Below are positions 42,603 through 51,441 of a stretch of 64,000 nt of DNA, one piece after another. The notes under the pieces were generated by a model, which ran no database searches, was not told the DNA's origin, and saw only the letters and a program-made list of their open reading frames with translations. Where the stretch lies: assembly GCF_036898465.1 (NCBI RefSeq), contig NZ_JARUMJ010000001.1:8618001-8682000 (forward strand), given 5' to 3'. The stretch is from Streptomyces sp. B21-105 (GTDB lineage: Bacteria; Actinomycetota; Actinomycetes; Streptomycetales; Streptomycetaceae). The position numbers and the translations under genes are program-made. The first letter of the stretch is position 1. Every line of letters begins with the position of its first letter.

Positions 42603-45296
42603 CTAGCCGCGTCGGGTGGCCAGGAGCAGTGCGATGTCGTCGAACCGGTCCGCCGACCGGCGGGCCGCCGCGGTCAGCCGGTCCGCCACGCCGGCGAGCG
42701 AGCGGCCGGCGCCGCCGGTGGGGCCTGGGGCCTCCGGCGGGGTGACGGGGTTCCCTGCGGCCGGGCGGCGTCCTGCTCCGCCGGCCTCGGCCAGCGCACT
42801 GCGCAGCGTGGCGATGCCGTCGTCGATGTCGTGGCCGGGCTGCTCGACCAGTCCGTCCGTGTAGAGGGCGAGGATCGCGCCCGGCTCCAGCAGCAGCTCG
42901 GTCACCGGATAGTGGGCGCGCGGATCCACCCCCAGGACCACCCCGCCGGGCAGGTCCACGACCTCGGTCCGGCCGTCGGGATGGCGCAGCAAAGGGGGCA
43001 GATGCCCGGCGCGGACCGCCCGGGCCCGGCCCGTGGACGGATCCAGCCGGACGTAGCAACAGCTCGCGAACAGGCCGGGGTCCAGGCCGATGAGGAGGTG
43101 GTTCGTACCGCCCATGACCTCCTCGGGCGGCCGGTCCCCGAGCGCGAACGCGCGCACCGCGCTGCGCAGTTGCCCCATGGTCGCCGCGGCCTGCACCCCG
43201 TGGCCCTGGACGTCCCCGATGACCAGGGCGAGCCCGTCCCCGGCCTCCACCACGTCGTACCAGTCGCCGCCCACGTCCATGCCCTCGGTGCCCGGCAGAT
43301 AGCGCCCCGCTGTCTCCACGCGCGCGTGCTGCGACAGCCGGCGGGGGAGCAGGGCCTGCTGCAGGCCGCGCGCGAGGGCCGCCTCGGTGTCGTAGCGCTG
43401 GGCTTTCTCCATCGCGTGGGCGATCAGCCCAGCCAGCGCGGTCAGCACCGTGCGCTCCTTGGAGCCGAAGCTGCGCGGCCGGTCGAAGCCGAGGATGCAC
43501 GAGCCCACCGGGCGGCCGGAGGCGATCAGCGGCAGGAAGGCGCGGGCGCCCTCCTCCGCGTCGAGTTCGATGCCGGGGTAGGCGTCGGCCAGCTGCTGCA
43601 TCGAGTCGAAGAACAGCGGCCGGCCCGTGGTGAGCGTCTCCACGCCGGGCAGCCGGGCGTCCAGCGCGACCCCCTCGAAGGGCGCGAGGAAGCCCTCGGG
43701 GAACCCGGACTCCCATGCCAGGTACAGATGCCGCTCCTGAAGCAGGTAGATGGCCAGCCGGCGGCCGCCGAACGCGGGCAGCAGCTCCTGCATGACCACC
43801 GCCGACACCTGCCGGGCGGTGACCGCCTCGGTCAGCGCGATGGCCAGCACGATCGGCCGGTACAGCGGGGCCGCCGAGGCGGCGGCGTCCGGTGCGGCGG
43901 CGTCCGGTGCGGGAGCGTCCGGGCCGGCGGCCTCGGGGACGTCGTCGTGCGGCACGCGGTCGGCGGGCACGGCCTTGCAGGTGACGAGATCCGCGCCCGG
44001 GTACAGCGACATCCGCAGCCAGTCGCCCTCGTACGGCCGGGGCGTCGTGGGCTCCTTCGGCGCGGCGGGCAGCCGCACGTCGAAGTGGGCGGGCTCGGGC
44101 GACAGCAGGACGCCCCGCAGGTGCTCCTCGTACGGGGGCTGGTTCAGCCACGGCACGGCCTCCCACAGCGGCCGGCCGACCAGCAGCTTCCGGGGTACGC
44201 CCAGGAGGTGGCCGGCCCGGGGGTTGGCGTACACGACGAGGCCCGTCCGGTCGAGGCAGAAGACACCCTCCGGGAGCAGATCGGCCGCCCCGTCGGCGAG
44301 CGCGCCCGGCCCCGGGTCCAGGACGACCCCGGCGACGGGGCGCGGTGCGTCGGGAGAGGATTCTCGGTGTGCATGACCGGGGTGCAGGGGGGTCGGCCTT
44401 TCGGTCGGCCCTGGCTCCGGTGTCTCCCCGGTGGGGACGGAGGGCTGCCCGGGTTCGGCGGTCCGGCCGATGCTGCCGGCTTCCGCGTCCGTCGCCTGCC
44501 ACAGGTCCAGCAGCCGCAGGCCGCCCGTGGCGGTCCGCACCTGGATCGGCAGCGGCGGGGGGCGGCCCCGGGCCGTCCGGTGCAGCAGGTCGGGCAGCCG
44601 GTGGGCGTCCGCCGGGTCGAGGGCCCGGGCCAGTGCGTCCAGGGTGTCGGCGAATTCGTCCGGCGGCAGACCGAGGAGGGCGCAGGCCTGCGCGTCCACG
44701 GCCAGGGCGGCGGTCGCCGGGGACCACGAGAGCCGTCCGACCCGCCCCGGGGCAGGTCCGGCGGCCGGCGGACGCACGCACAGCGGCGCGTCGTCCCAGG
44801 TGACGCTCCCGCCGTCCGCGCCCAGCCAGAGCAGGTTCGCGGCCAGGGCGTCCGCGACGACCGACAACCGCTCGCCCTCCGCCTGCACCTCCGCCGCGTC
44901 GGCCGCCGCCGCCCGCAGCACGGTCAGCACCCCGAAGGCCCGGTCCCCCGCCACGACGGGCACATGCAGCGAACCGAACTGGAAGGGGAGTCCGGCCGCG
45001 AACTGCGGATAGCGCCGCATCACCTCCGTGGCGTTCGCCAGCACCACCGGAACGCCCGTCCGGTGCACGTCGGCCACCGGGAACGGCCGGTCCACGTTCA
45101 CCCGCCACCAGGGGCGGAACAGCTGGCCGGGCAGCCCGGAGAGGACCGCGAGGCGCAGCAGAGCGGAGTTCCCCGAGGGCAGGTAGACGCCCGCCGCGCG
45201 GCCGGCCGTGGTCCGCAACGCGTCCGCGACAGTCCCGGTCAGCAGCGCGGGCGGCGGTCCGGACGGCTTCCGCTCGTCCCTGGCGCTCCCAGTCAT
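42603..45296 (-). CDS. Multidomain SpoIIE-type phosphatase with GAF and PAS domains
   Basis: An 897-residue cytoplasmic protein without membrane segments. An N-terminal GAF-like domain (FQFGSLHVPVVAGDRAFGVL), a PAS-like segment and a second PAS (PEGVFCLDRTGLVVYANPRA) are followed by a GAF domain (residues ~500-660) and the PP2C/SpoIIE domain at the C-terminus (VGGDWYDVVEAG, VIGDVQGHGVQAAATMG, YTDGLVEQPGHD, DDIALLLATRRG). Unlike the 898-residue phosphatase nearby it has no HATPase domain. Low-complexity Pro/Ala linkers separate the domains. The ATG at 45296 (MTGSARDERKPSGPPPALLT) follows GAGGTAGGG; the longer frame lacks support. Confidence 0.9.
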   Translation of the reverse strand: MTGSARDERKPSGPPPALLTGTVADALRTTAGRAAGVYLPSGNSALLRLAVLSGLPGQLFRPWWRVNVDRPFPVADVHRTGVPVVLANATEVMRRYPQFAAGLPFQFGSLHVPVVAGDRAFGVLTVLRAAAADAAEVQAEGERLSVVADALAANLLWLGADGGSVTWDDAPLCVRPPAAGPAPGRVGRLSWSPATAALAVDAQACALLGLPPDEFADTLDALARALDPADAHRLPDLLHRTARGRPPPLPIQVRTATGGLRLLDLWQATDAEAGSIGRTAEPGQPSVPTGETPEPGPTERPTPLHPGHAHRESSPDAPRPVAGVVLDPGPGALADGAADLLPEGVFCLDRTGLVVYANPRAGHLLGVPRKLLVGRPLWEAVPWLNQPPYEEHLRGVLLSPEPAHFDVRLPAAPKEPTTPRPYEGDWLRMSLYPGADLVTCKAVPADRVPHDDVPEAAGPDAPAPDAAAPDAAASAAPLYRPIVLAIALTEAVTARQVSAVVMQELLPAFGGRRLAIYLLQERHLYLAWESGFPEGFLAPFEGVALDARLPGVETLTTGRPLFFDSMQQLADAYPGIELDAEEGARAFLPLIASGRPVGSCILGFDRPRSFGSKERTVLTALAGLIAHAMEKAQRYDTEAALARGLQQALLPRRLSQHARVETAGRYLPGTEGMDVGGDWYDVVEAGDGLALVIGDVQGHGVQAAATMGQLRSAVRAFALGDRPPEEVMGGTNHLLIGLDPGLFASCCYVRLDPSTGRARAVRAGHLPPLLRHPDGRTEVVDLPGGVVLGVDPRAHYPVTELLLEPGAILALYTDGLVEQPGHDIDDGIATLRSALAEAGGAGRRPAAGNPVTPPEAPGPTGGAGRSLAGVADRLTAAARRSADRFDDIALLLATRRG

Positions 45297-45506
45297 CGGC
45301 CCTACCTCGTCCGTGCGCCGCCGCGTGGGGCGACACAGCAAGAATGCGCCACATGTGACCGGATGTGCATCCGCGCGCCGGGAGAAATGAGAGCCGGACG
45401 GGGTAACCGGCCGCCCAGAGGTGAGCTTCTGGTGGGCGTGCTCATGGACGGACCGGGCGCTGGCCTCCGGCGGCCGGTATCCGGCCGCCGGGGCACGCGC
45501 ACGCTG

Positions 45507-45546
45507 CTGACCGGCTGACCGGCTGACCGGCTGACCGGCTGACCGG
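45507..45546. repeat. 8-bp tandem repeat, CTGACCGG x 5
   Basis: Five perfect copies of CTGACCGG between the phosphatase start and the lipoprotein stop. The repeat gives TGA stops in one frame and falls in the probable upstream region of the phosphatase gene. Copy number is likely to vary by slippage. Confidence 0.85.
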
Positions 45547-45570
45547 CTCCCGGAGGCCGGCGGGCGGGCG

Positions 45571-46257
45571 TCAGCCGGCGAGGTGCAGGGTGCTCTTGGC
45601 GAGCTCGAAGGCGGGGAGCATCGCGTTGTGCTCGCCGGTGTCCATGCCACCGAGGTGCAGGACGACGGGGCCCTTCGACGTGGCGACGGCGAAGGCGTGC
45701 TCCTGCTTGCTCTCCTCGAGGAGCTTGCTCGTGGTGGTGTACGCGACCTCGACGCCTGTGACGTCACCCGTTTCGACCTCGCGGTACACGGCCCCGCTCG
45801 CCTCCTGCTCGGCGGCCACGAACTCCTTCAGGACGGTCCGCGCGTCGGCCTTGCCGGGCGCACCGGTCCACACCCGGAGGAACCCGATCTTGCCGGCCGG
45901 TTTCGCGTCGATCTCGCAGGCCATGGTGACCGGGCCCTGATGCGCGAACGCGTCCACGAGCTCGGCCAGGTCGCCGCCGGCCGAGGACGAGTCTTCGGCG
46001 TCGACGGCCTCGGCCTTCCAGAACTCCGCGATGTCGAAGGCGACCGGAAGCTCACACGCGGACCCGGCCTCGCCGACCGACCCCCCGCGCTTCGCGACCT
46101 TAGGGCTCCCCTCGGCGCTCCCCTTCGCCGACGTCCCGGTCACGGAGTCCGATCCCTGCCGCTCGGCCGCGCACCCCGTCACGAGCACCGCCATGAGGGC
46201 CGTCGTCAGTCCTGTCGCCAGGGCCGCAGACGTCGTCCTCCGCCGCAGCTTCCCCAT
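45571..46257 (-). CDS. Predicted lipoprotein, 228 aa
   Basis: A secreted lipoprotein: basic N-terminus, hydrophobic stretch and lipobox LVTGC with Cys29. After a Ser/Gly/Lys spacer the mature part contains CELPVAFDIAEFWKAEAVDA, TMACEIDAKPAGKIGFLRVW and a closing LPAFELAKSTLHLAG. The two remaining Cys may form a disulfide. It looks like the small alpha/beta LpqN/LppX-unrelated lipoproteins common in Streptomyces, with no assigned function. The ATG at 46257 (MGKLRRRTTSAALATGLTTA) gives a proper signal peptide; the longer frame does not. Confidence 0.8.
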   Translation of the reverse strand: MGKLRRRTTSAALATGLTTALMAVLVTGCAAERQGSDSVTGTSAKGSAEGSPKVAKRGGSVGEAGSACELPVAFDIAEFWKAEAVDAEDSSSAGGDLAELVDAFAHQGPVTMACEIDAKPAGKIGFLRVWTGAPGKADARTVLKEFVAAEQEASGAVYREVETGDVTGVEVAYTTTSKLLEESKQEHAFAVATSKGPVVLHLGGMDTGEHNAMLPAFELAKSTLHLAG

Positions 46258-46455
46258 GTCCCCCACGTTCCCCACCCCAAAGCGCACTGCTGTGTCTCCT
46301 CTCCGGGCCGGCGCGTTGCCGGCGGAGAACTGTAACCGAGGGGTCGGCCTTCCTCGCCACCGAGATTCGGTCCACCGGGCCGCAGCCCGTGGGGCGCACG
46401 AGTGACGTGCCGTCATATCGGCGTTCGCAGGGGACGAACGGGAACCCATAGCCGC

Positions 46456-46992
46456 ATGGGCAAGACCGCACTGATCGTCATCGACATGATCAACACCTAC
46501 GACCATCCGGACGCGGAGCTGCTGCTGCCGTCCGCCGACAGGGTGGTCCCGGTGATCGCCGGTCTCCTCGCACGGGCCCGCGACGCAGGCGTCACCGTCG
46601 TCTACGTCAACGACAACTTCGGCCAGTGGCGCTCCCACCACGGCGAACTCCTCGACAGGGCGCTCGCCGGCCGGCACGCCGGGCTCGTCGAGCCGCTGGT
46701 GCCGGACGAGGGGTCCCTCTTCGTCGTCAAGGCGCGGCACTCGATCTTCTTCGAGACCCCGCTGTCGTACCTGCTCGACCAGGAGGGAATCGACCACGTC
46801 GTGCTGTGCGGGCAGGTCACGGAACAGTGCGTGCTCTATTCGGCCCTCGACGCCCACATCCGCCATCTCGAGGTGACCGTCCCGCGGGACGCCGTGGCCC
46901 ACATCCACGCCGAACTGGCGGACGCCGCGCTGACCATGATGCGGCGCAACATGGGCGCCCGGGTGTGCGACAGCGACGAGCTGTGGACCTGA
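46456..46992 (+). CDS. Isochorismatase-family cysteine hydrolase
   Basis: A 178-residue cytoplasmic hydrolase with the family triad Asp10 (LIVIDMINTYDH), Lys92 (FVVKARHSIFFETPL) and Cys125 (LCGQVTEQCVLYSALDAH), and the cis-peptide region before the Cys. Relatives include nicotinamidase, N-carbamoylsarcosine amidase and isochorismatase; no metal-binding D-x-H cluster of nicotinamidases is evident, so the substrate is open. ATG 46456; upstream lies the divergent lipoprotein promoter region. A strong hairpin follows 17 bp after the stop. Confidence 0.9.
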   Translation: MGKTALIVIDMINTYDHPDAELLLPSADRVVPVIAGLLARARDAGVTVVYVNDNFGQWRSHHGELLDRALAGRHAGLVEPLVPDEGSLFVVKARHSIFFETPLSYLLDQEGIDHVVLCGQVTEQCVLYSALDAHIRHLEVTVPRDAVAHIHAELADAALTMMRRNMGARVCDSDELWT

Positions 46993-47338
46993 ACGGCCCG
47001 GCGCGGCACGCCGGTCGACTCCACCGTCGACCGGCGCGGCACGACCCCGCGGCATCCGCCGGCCGCCAGGAGCCCAGCGACCAGCAGCCAGCGACCCTCT
47101 CCGCCTCACCGGCCCGGGCGGAGGCGAGCGGTGAACCGCCCCGTGGGGGCACGGGGGCCGGCCTCCCCCCACAGACTTCTGGGCTCGGCCGCGGGCGCGC
47201 TGGGCGCGCAGCGGCCCTCGCCCTGCTCCCGCCGAGCGTCCAGCGGGCCGTCGCGGCCGGACAGCCCCTCGGGGCTCCCGGGCGCCGACCAGACCTTCCC
47301 CGTCCAGGAGACGGTCCGCCGCCCGCAGGGTTGACGCG
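46993..47338. other. 346-bp gap between convergent genes
   Basis: Apart from the terminator hairpin at 47009-47036 I see nothing here. The frames across it are Arg/Pro-rich and open on several strands at once. Confidence 0.6.
47009..47036 (+). terminator. Hairpin after the isochorismatase-like gene
   Basis: Arms CGCCGGTCGAC (47009-47019) and GTCGACCGGCG (47026-47036) pair perfectly over 11 bp around a 6-nt loop, 17 bp after the stop codon. A likely intrinsic terminator. Confidence 0.7.
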
Positions 47339-47935
47339 TCAGCCGGGGCGTACGGGCGAATCGGTCGCGTTCGACCGTCCCCCCGTCCCCGTCCCGTCCG
47401 TGCTCGCGTTCGTGGACCGAGCGGGGTCCGGTCGGTCGCGCGCTGCCGCGGGCGGGGGTTCTGCGCGCGTAGACAGCGCACAGTCCAGGGGGAGGAAGAA
47501 CAGGGCGCAGATGCGCAGGGGTCCGGACTCGCGGTTCTCCGCCATGTGGACGCCCTGCGGCCCCACCGGCTCCACGATGCAGCCCCCCGCGGGCGTCACG
47601 CACTCGGAGCCGTCGGCCAGGGTCCGGGTCAGCACCCCGGCCCTCACGACGGCGACGACCCGGCCGTCGTGGTAATGCCAGGGCAGCGAGCCGCCCGGCG
47701 GAATCTCGTAGTCGGCGACCACCACCCTGGTGCCCTCCGGCGCGGCCAGGGCGAGCCGTTCGGTGAGGAGGCCGTCGGCGAGCAGAACCGGTGAGGGTTC
47801 GGCAGCGGGCCCGGTTCCGACGGGCGCCCGCCGGTTCACGAGGCGGTCGCCGGGAACGGCAGGGGGTCCGGGGCACCGGGCCCGCCGGGGCACGCAGGGT
47901 CGGGGGTCCGTGTCCGGTAACTCGCCCGGGTTCAT
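47339..47935 (-). CDS. Cupin-domain protein
   Basis: A 198-residue protein with one cupin barrel in the middle (residues ~65-150). Cupin motif 1 is PGGSLPWHYHDGRVVAVVRAG with the HxH pair and a later motif 2 region GGCIVEPVGPQGVHMAENRE, giving potential metal ligands His, His and His. LLADGLLTERLALAAPEGTR opens the barrel. The tail is Ala/Pro/Ser-rich and disordered. It could be a small dioxygenase-like or regulatory cupin; no partner gene tells which. I start it at ATG 47935 (MNPGELPDTDPRPCVP); the longer frame would run into the divergent rhomboid-like gene. Confidence 0.8.
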   Translation of the reverse strand: MNPGELPDTDPRPCVPRRARCPGPPAVPGDRLVNRRAPVGTGPAAEPSPVLLADGLLTERLALAAPEGTRVVVADYEIPPGGSLPWHYHDGRVVAVVRAGVLTRTLADGSECVTPAGGCIVEPVGPQGVHMAENRESGPLRICALFFLPLDCALSTRAEPPPAAARDRPDPARSTNASTDGTGTGGRSNATDSPVRPG

Positions 47936-48110
47936 GTTCCGCTGGTCAGTGCGTTCCACAGCGGCGACCCTACCCACCTGAGTCACGCCGGGGTCACACC
48001 GGGGTGACCGGGAGTCAACGTCGCCCCTCCGAGTGATCCCGGCACCCGTTCTCTGCGTCTCCCAAGGCGGGACTCGCACATACCTCGTGCGACGAGTGGT
48101 TGGGGAGAGC

Positions 48111-48920
48111 ATGAGCATGCTGCGCCTGCGTCCTGAAGTGGAGCGGCCTCACGAGGGCCGCGCCGGTGGGGAGCCTCGCGCCGACGGCGCCGCGGAGAAG
48201 CCGCCCGGCAACCCGCTCCGCCGAGCCGCCGCATTCGTCGGCCGCGCGCTGCGGGGCGAGTGGCACGGCATCGTCGTCGACCCCGTGCGGCAGCTCAGGC
48301 GGCGCGGACCCGCCGCGCTGCTGCTGGCGGTCGTCGCCTGCGTGGGCGTGATCTTCTTCCACGGCATCGCCCAGCACCCCGTGGGCGCGGCGGCGGTGCG
48401 TCTCCTCGGCGGGGTCCAGGGCGACCTGCCCCTGTGGCTGGCCCTGCTGCGCACCCCGGTCTCCCTGTACGTCCCGGCCCTCGACCTGCCGGTGTGGGCC
48501 GGCATCACCCAGCTGTTCCTCGCCTTCGCCCTGGCGGAGCTCGCCCTCGGACGTCGCAGGACCCTGCTGATCGCCTACGCCTCCACCCTGGCAGGCACCC
48601 TCACCGTGCGGGTGATGCTGGCGATCGGACCCGGCCCGTGGGGCCTCGGACTGCCGCCCGAGGCCGGACAGGTGCTCGACACCGGTCCGTCCGCCGCGGT
48701 CGTCGGGCTCTTCACCTATCTGTCCGTGGTCCGCCGCGCGCCCATCGTGTTCACGCTCACCGGCGGCTCGATGGTGTGGGAGTCGATCGCCAGGCCCAAC
48801 CTGGCCGGCCGCGAGCATCTGATCGCCGTGGCCGCCGCCGTCGTCATGGGTCTGCTGCAGGTGTGCGCGGACCGCAGGCGGCAGGCCCGGCCCGGTCTCG
48901 GGGACGCTCCGGCGGGATGA
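48111..48920 (+). CDS. Rhomboid-like membrane protein
   Basis: A 269-residue membrane protein with six or so hydrophobic segments and a soluble Arg-rich N-terminus of ~65 residues. LDTGPSAAVVGLFTYLSVVR carries a GPSA sequence like the GxSx nucleophile of rhomboid proteases, and LAGREHLIAVAAAVVMGLLQ offers the His on a later helix. The usual WR motif of the L1 loop is not obvious, so it may be an inactive or divergent member. ATG 48111 follows GGGGAGAGC. The upstream gap holds the divergent cupin promoter. Confidence 0.75.
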   Translation: MSMLRLRPEVERPHEGRAGGEPRADGAAEKPPGNPLRRAAAFVGRALRGEWHGIVVDPVRQLRRRGPAALLLAVVACVGVIFFHGIAQHPVGAAAVRLLGGVQGDLPLWLALLRTPVSLYVPALDLPVWAGITQLFLAFALAELALGRRRTLLIAYASTLAGTLTVRVMLAIGPGPWGLGLPPEAGQVLDTGPSAAVVGLFTYLSVVRRAPIVFTLTGGSMVWESIARPNLAGREHLIAVAAAVVMGLLQVCADRRRQARPGLGDAPAG

Positions 48921-49081
48921 CGGCGCGTGGTGCCCGGTGCGCGCGGTGAAGCCTCGGGACGCGCGGCTTGCCTGAGAACTTGCTGTGAATCCGGCGCGCC
49001 GTTGAACGCTTCCGCGTCCGGCAGCGTATGAGGCCGGGGGATCTCATGTCCGTGGCCGCCGACGACGCGTAGGAGCATTCC

Positions 49082-51223
49082 TTGGTACAGAACAGGCGCA
49101 GACGACCGACGGGCGGACGGCGAGCCGGTTTCGCCGCGATGGCGCTCATTATCGGTGGCGGCGGGCTGATGGCGGCGAATGTCTACGCCTCGGCGACCGA
49201 GGACGGCACCGAGGGCAACTCCGTACGCAAGGGCGGCAACAGCGCCGTCACCATCGACTGCCCGGACGTGGGCGCCAAGCTGACGACCGTCCCGGACCAG
49301 GCCTCCGCGGAGGTCGACCGCGAACTCGCCGCGCTCGACGAGCAGGTCGCCGCGGCCTACAGACAACTCCAGCAGTCGGCGCGGTCCGTGCGAGAGGACA
49401 CGGGCTTCGCCGACAACGCCGTGATGAACCCGCTCAAGGAGAAGCGCGGCGCGACGATCGAACGGATCGCGGTCGCCATCGACCGGGTCGGCGACCGCCC
49501 CGAGGGCCTCGAGTCCTTGGCCTCCTGCGCGCTGCGCGCCTCCGACGACCAGGCTGACGAGGGCGCCGACGGCAAGGGCGACGAAAACCAGGGCGGCGAC
49601 CAGCGGGGCGGGCAGAACCAGGGCGACAATGGTCAAGGCGGTCAGGACGGTCAGGGCGGCCAGGGCGGTCAAGGCGGTCAGGGCGACGATCAGCAGGGTG
49701 GGCAGGGTCAGCAGGGCAACGGGGGACAGGCCGGGAACGGTCCGGTCGCCGCGGACTTCGCGGACATCACCTCCGTCCAGCCGGCGCAACAGGGCCCCGA
49801 TCCCCGCTCCGGCCCCTCCCGGGGGGTCTTCGTGACCAGTTGCGGCGTCAACGCCAACGGTTTGTTCAACTCGGACAACGTGATCGTGGCGCCGGGCGTC
49901 AGCAACGGCGCCCACCACTTCCACGACTACGTCGGCAACCAGTCGAACAGCGCCTTCGCTTCGGACGACGACCTGGCGAAGGCCGAGACGAGCTGCGTGG
50001 ACCAGGGCGACAAGTCGACCTACTACTGGCCCGTGCTGCGCCTGCAGAACGGCTCCCAGGAACGGGACGCGCAGAGCCCGGGCGGCGGCGTCGAGGGCAA
50101 CGCGGGCAAGATCATCACTCCGAAGGACGTCACGCTGACCTTCGTCGGCAACCCGCGCTCCAAGGTCACGGCCATGCCGCGGCTGCTGCGCATCATCACC
50201 GGCGACGCGAAGGCCTTCGTCAACGGCACGGCGAACGCCAACGCGTCGTGGAGCTGCACCGGGTTCGAGGACCGGCAACTCAAGGACAAGTACCCGCTCT
50301 GCCCGTCCGGCAGCGACGTGGTGCGCACCTTCCGCTTCCAGAGCTGCTGGGACGGTTCCAACATCGACAGCGCCAACCACCGCACCCACGTGGCGTTCTC
50401 CGGCGCCGACGGTTCCTGCCCGGCCGGCTTCGAGGCCGTGCCGCAGTTGGTGCAGCGCATCGTGTACGACGTCGACGCGCCGAGCGTGCAGGACGGCGGC
50501 AAGACGACTCCGCTGTTCGCGGTGGACTCCTTCCCCGAGCAGCTGCACAAGGCGGTCACCGACCACGGCGACTTCATCAACGTCTTCGACGAGTCCCTGA
50601 TGCGGGAGATGGTCGACTGCATCAACGGCGGCCGCCAGTGCGGAGCCGGCCAGAACGGCGGCGGCAACGGAAACAACGGGGACGGCGACAACAACGGTGG
50701 TAACGATTCCGGTAACGGGGACAACGGAAACGTCGGCGACAACGGTTCCGGAAACGCCGGGGGCAGCGGTGCCGGCAACGGTGACGACAACGGTTCCGGC
50801 AACGCCGGGGGCGGCAACGGCGGCAACGCCGATGACAACGGTTCCGGAAACGCCGACGACAACGGTCAGGGCACACAGCCGTCCGCAGGCAAGCCCGCTC
50901 GGGAGGCGCCGGTCAAGAACGCTCCCCGCGTCGTCGTGAAGCCGTCGGCGAAGGCGGCCGCCTCGGCGCCTCCGGCGGGATCGGGCGGCGAGATCGGCGA
51001 CCCCGCCACCGCTCCGCCGACCGCGTCCGCCCCGGAGCAGTCCCGGTCGGAGCCGCAGGCGCAGCCTCCGGCCGACACGGGCGCCGTCATCGGCGGCACC
51101 GAGCAGCAGGCGGTTCAGGGCGGCCTCGCCGAGACCGGCGCCAACCTGTGGCCGGGGGCGCTCGGCGCCCTGCTCGTGATCGGCGGCTTCGTCGTCCTGC
51201 GCCGCAACGCCCGGCGCAACTGA
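49082..51223 (+). CDS. Sortase-anchored DUF1996 surface protein
   Basis: A 713-residue secreted protein. TTG start with TAGGAG upstream; signal peptide with a twin-Arg-like basic start and hydrophobic [21 protein letters not shown] helical segment ([20 protein letters not shown]) is followed by a Gly/Gln-rich linker, the DUF1996 domain (residues ~235-515; [40 protein letters not shown]), then a Gly/Asn/Asp-rich linker and a sorting signal: LAETG at 682-686, a hydrophobic stretch and RRNARRN. LAxTG is the class E sortase motif of Streptomyces. DUF1996 members are found in fungi and actinobacteria on the cell surface; the conserved His/Asp/Cys hint at enzymatic or binding activity. A perfect terminator follows. 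Confidence 0.9.
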   Translation: MVQNRRRRPTGGRRAGFAAMALIIGGGGLMAANVYASATEDGTEGNSVRKGGNSAVTIDCPDVGAKLTTVPDQASAEVDRELAALDEQVAAAYRQLQQSARSVREDTGFADNAVMNPLKEKRGATIERIAVAIDRVGDRPEGLESLASCALRASDDQADEGADGKGDENQGGDQRGGQNQGDNGQGGQDGQGGQGGQGGQGDDQQGGQGQQGNGGQAGNGPVAADFADITSVQPAQQGPDPRSGPSRGVFVTSCGVNANGLFNSDNVIVAPGVSNGAHHFHDYVGNQSNSAFASDDDLAKAETSCVDQGDKSTYYWPVLRLQNGSQERDAQSPGGGVEGNAGKIITPKDVTLTFVGNPRSKVTAMPRLLRIITGDAKAFVNGTANANASWSCTGFEDRQLKDKYPLCPSGSDVVRTFRFQSCWDGSNIDSANHRTHVAFSGADGSCPAGFEAVPQLVQRIVYDVDAPSVQDGGKTTPLFAVDSFPEQLHKAVTDHGDFINVFDESLMREMVDCINGGRQCGAGQNGGGNGNNGDGDNNGGNDSGNGDNGNVGDNGSGNAGGSGAGNGDDNGSGNAGGGNGGNADDNGSGNADDNGQGTQPSAGKPAREAPVKNAPRVVVKPSAKAAASAPPAGSGGEIGDPATAPPTASAPEQSRSEPQAQPPADTGAVIGGTEQQAVQGGLAETGANLWPGALGALLVIGGFVVLRRNARRN

Positions 51224-51256
51224 GCTGCTGAGTCCGCTCGGACGTCCGAACGGCGA

Positions 51257-51296
51257 ACGACCGGGGGCCCGTCGCACCCGACGGGCCCCCGGTCGT
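51257..51296 (+). terminator. Perfect 18-bp-stem terminator
   Basis: Arms 51257-51274 and 51279-51296 pair over all 18 positions around the 4-nt loop CACC; the inner stem is CCGGGGGCCCGTCG with its complement. It starts 34 bp after the DUF1996 stop. It is the strongest intrinsic terminator in the window. Confidence 0.9.
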
Positions 51297-51441
51297 GAAA
51301 CGCCGCCCCGGACCGAAACGCCGACGCGGGCTCCGCATCCCGGGGGCGCGGTCACGCCAGGGCGCCGCGCCATGGACAATTGACCGAGATCGTTGGTGCT
51401 GTCACGCACGACAAGGAGCCTCGGAGCATGGCGGGCGCACG

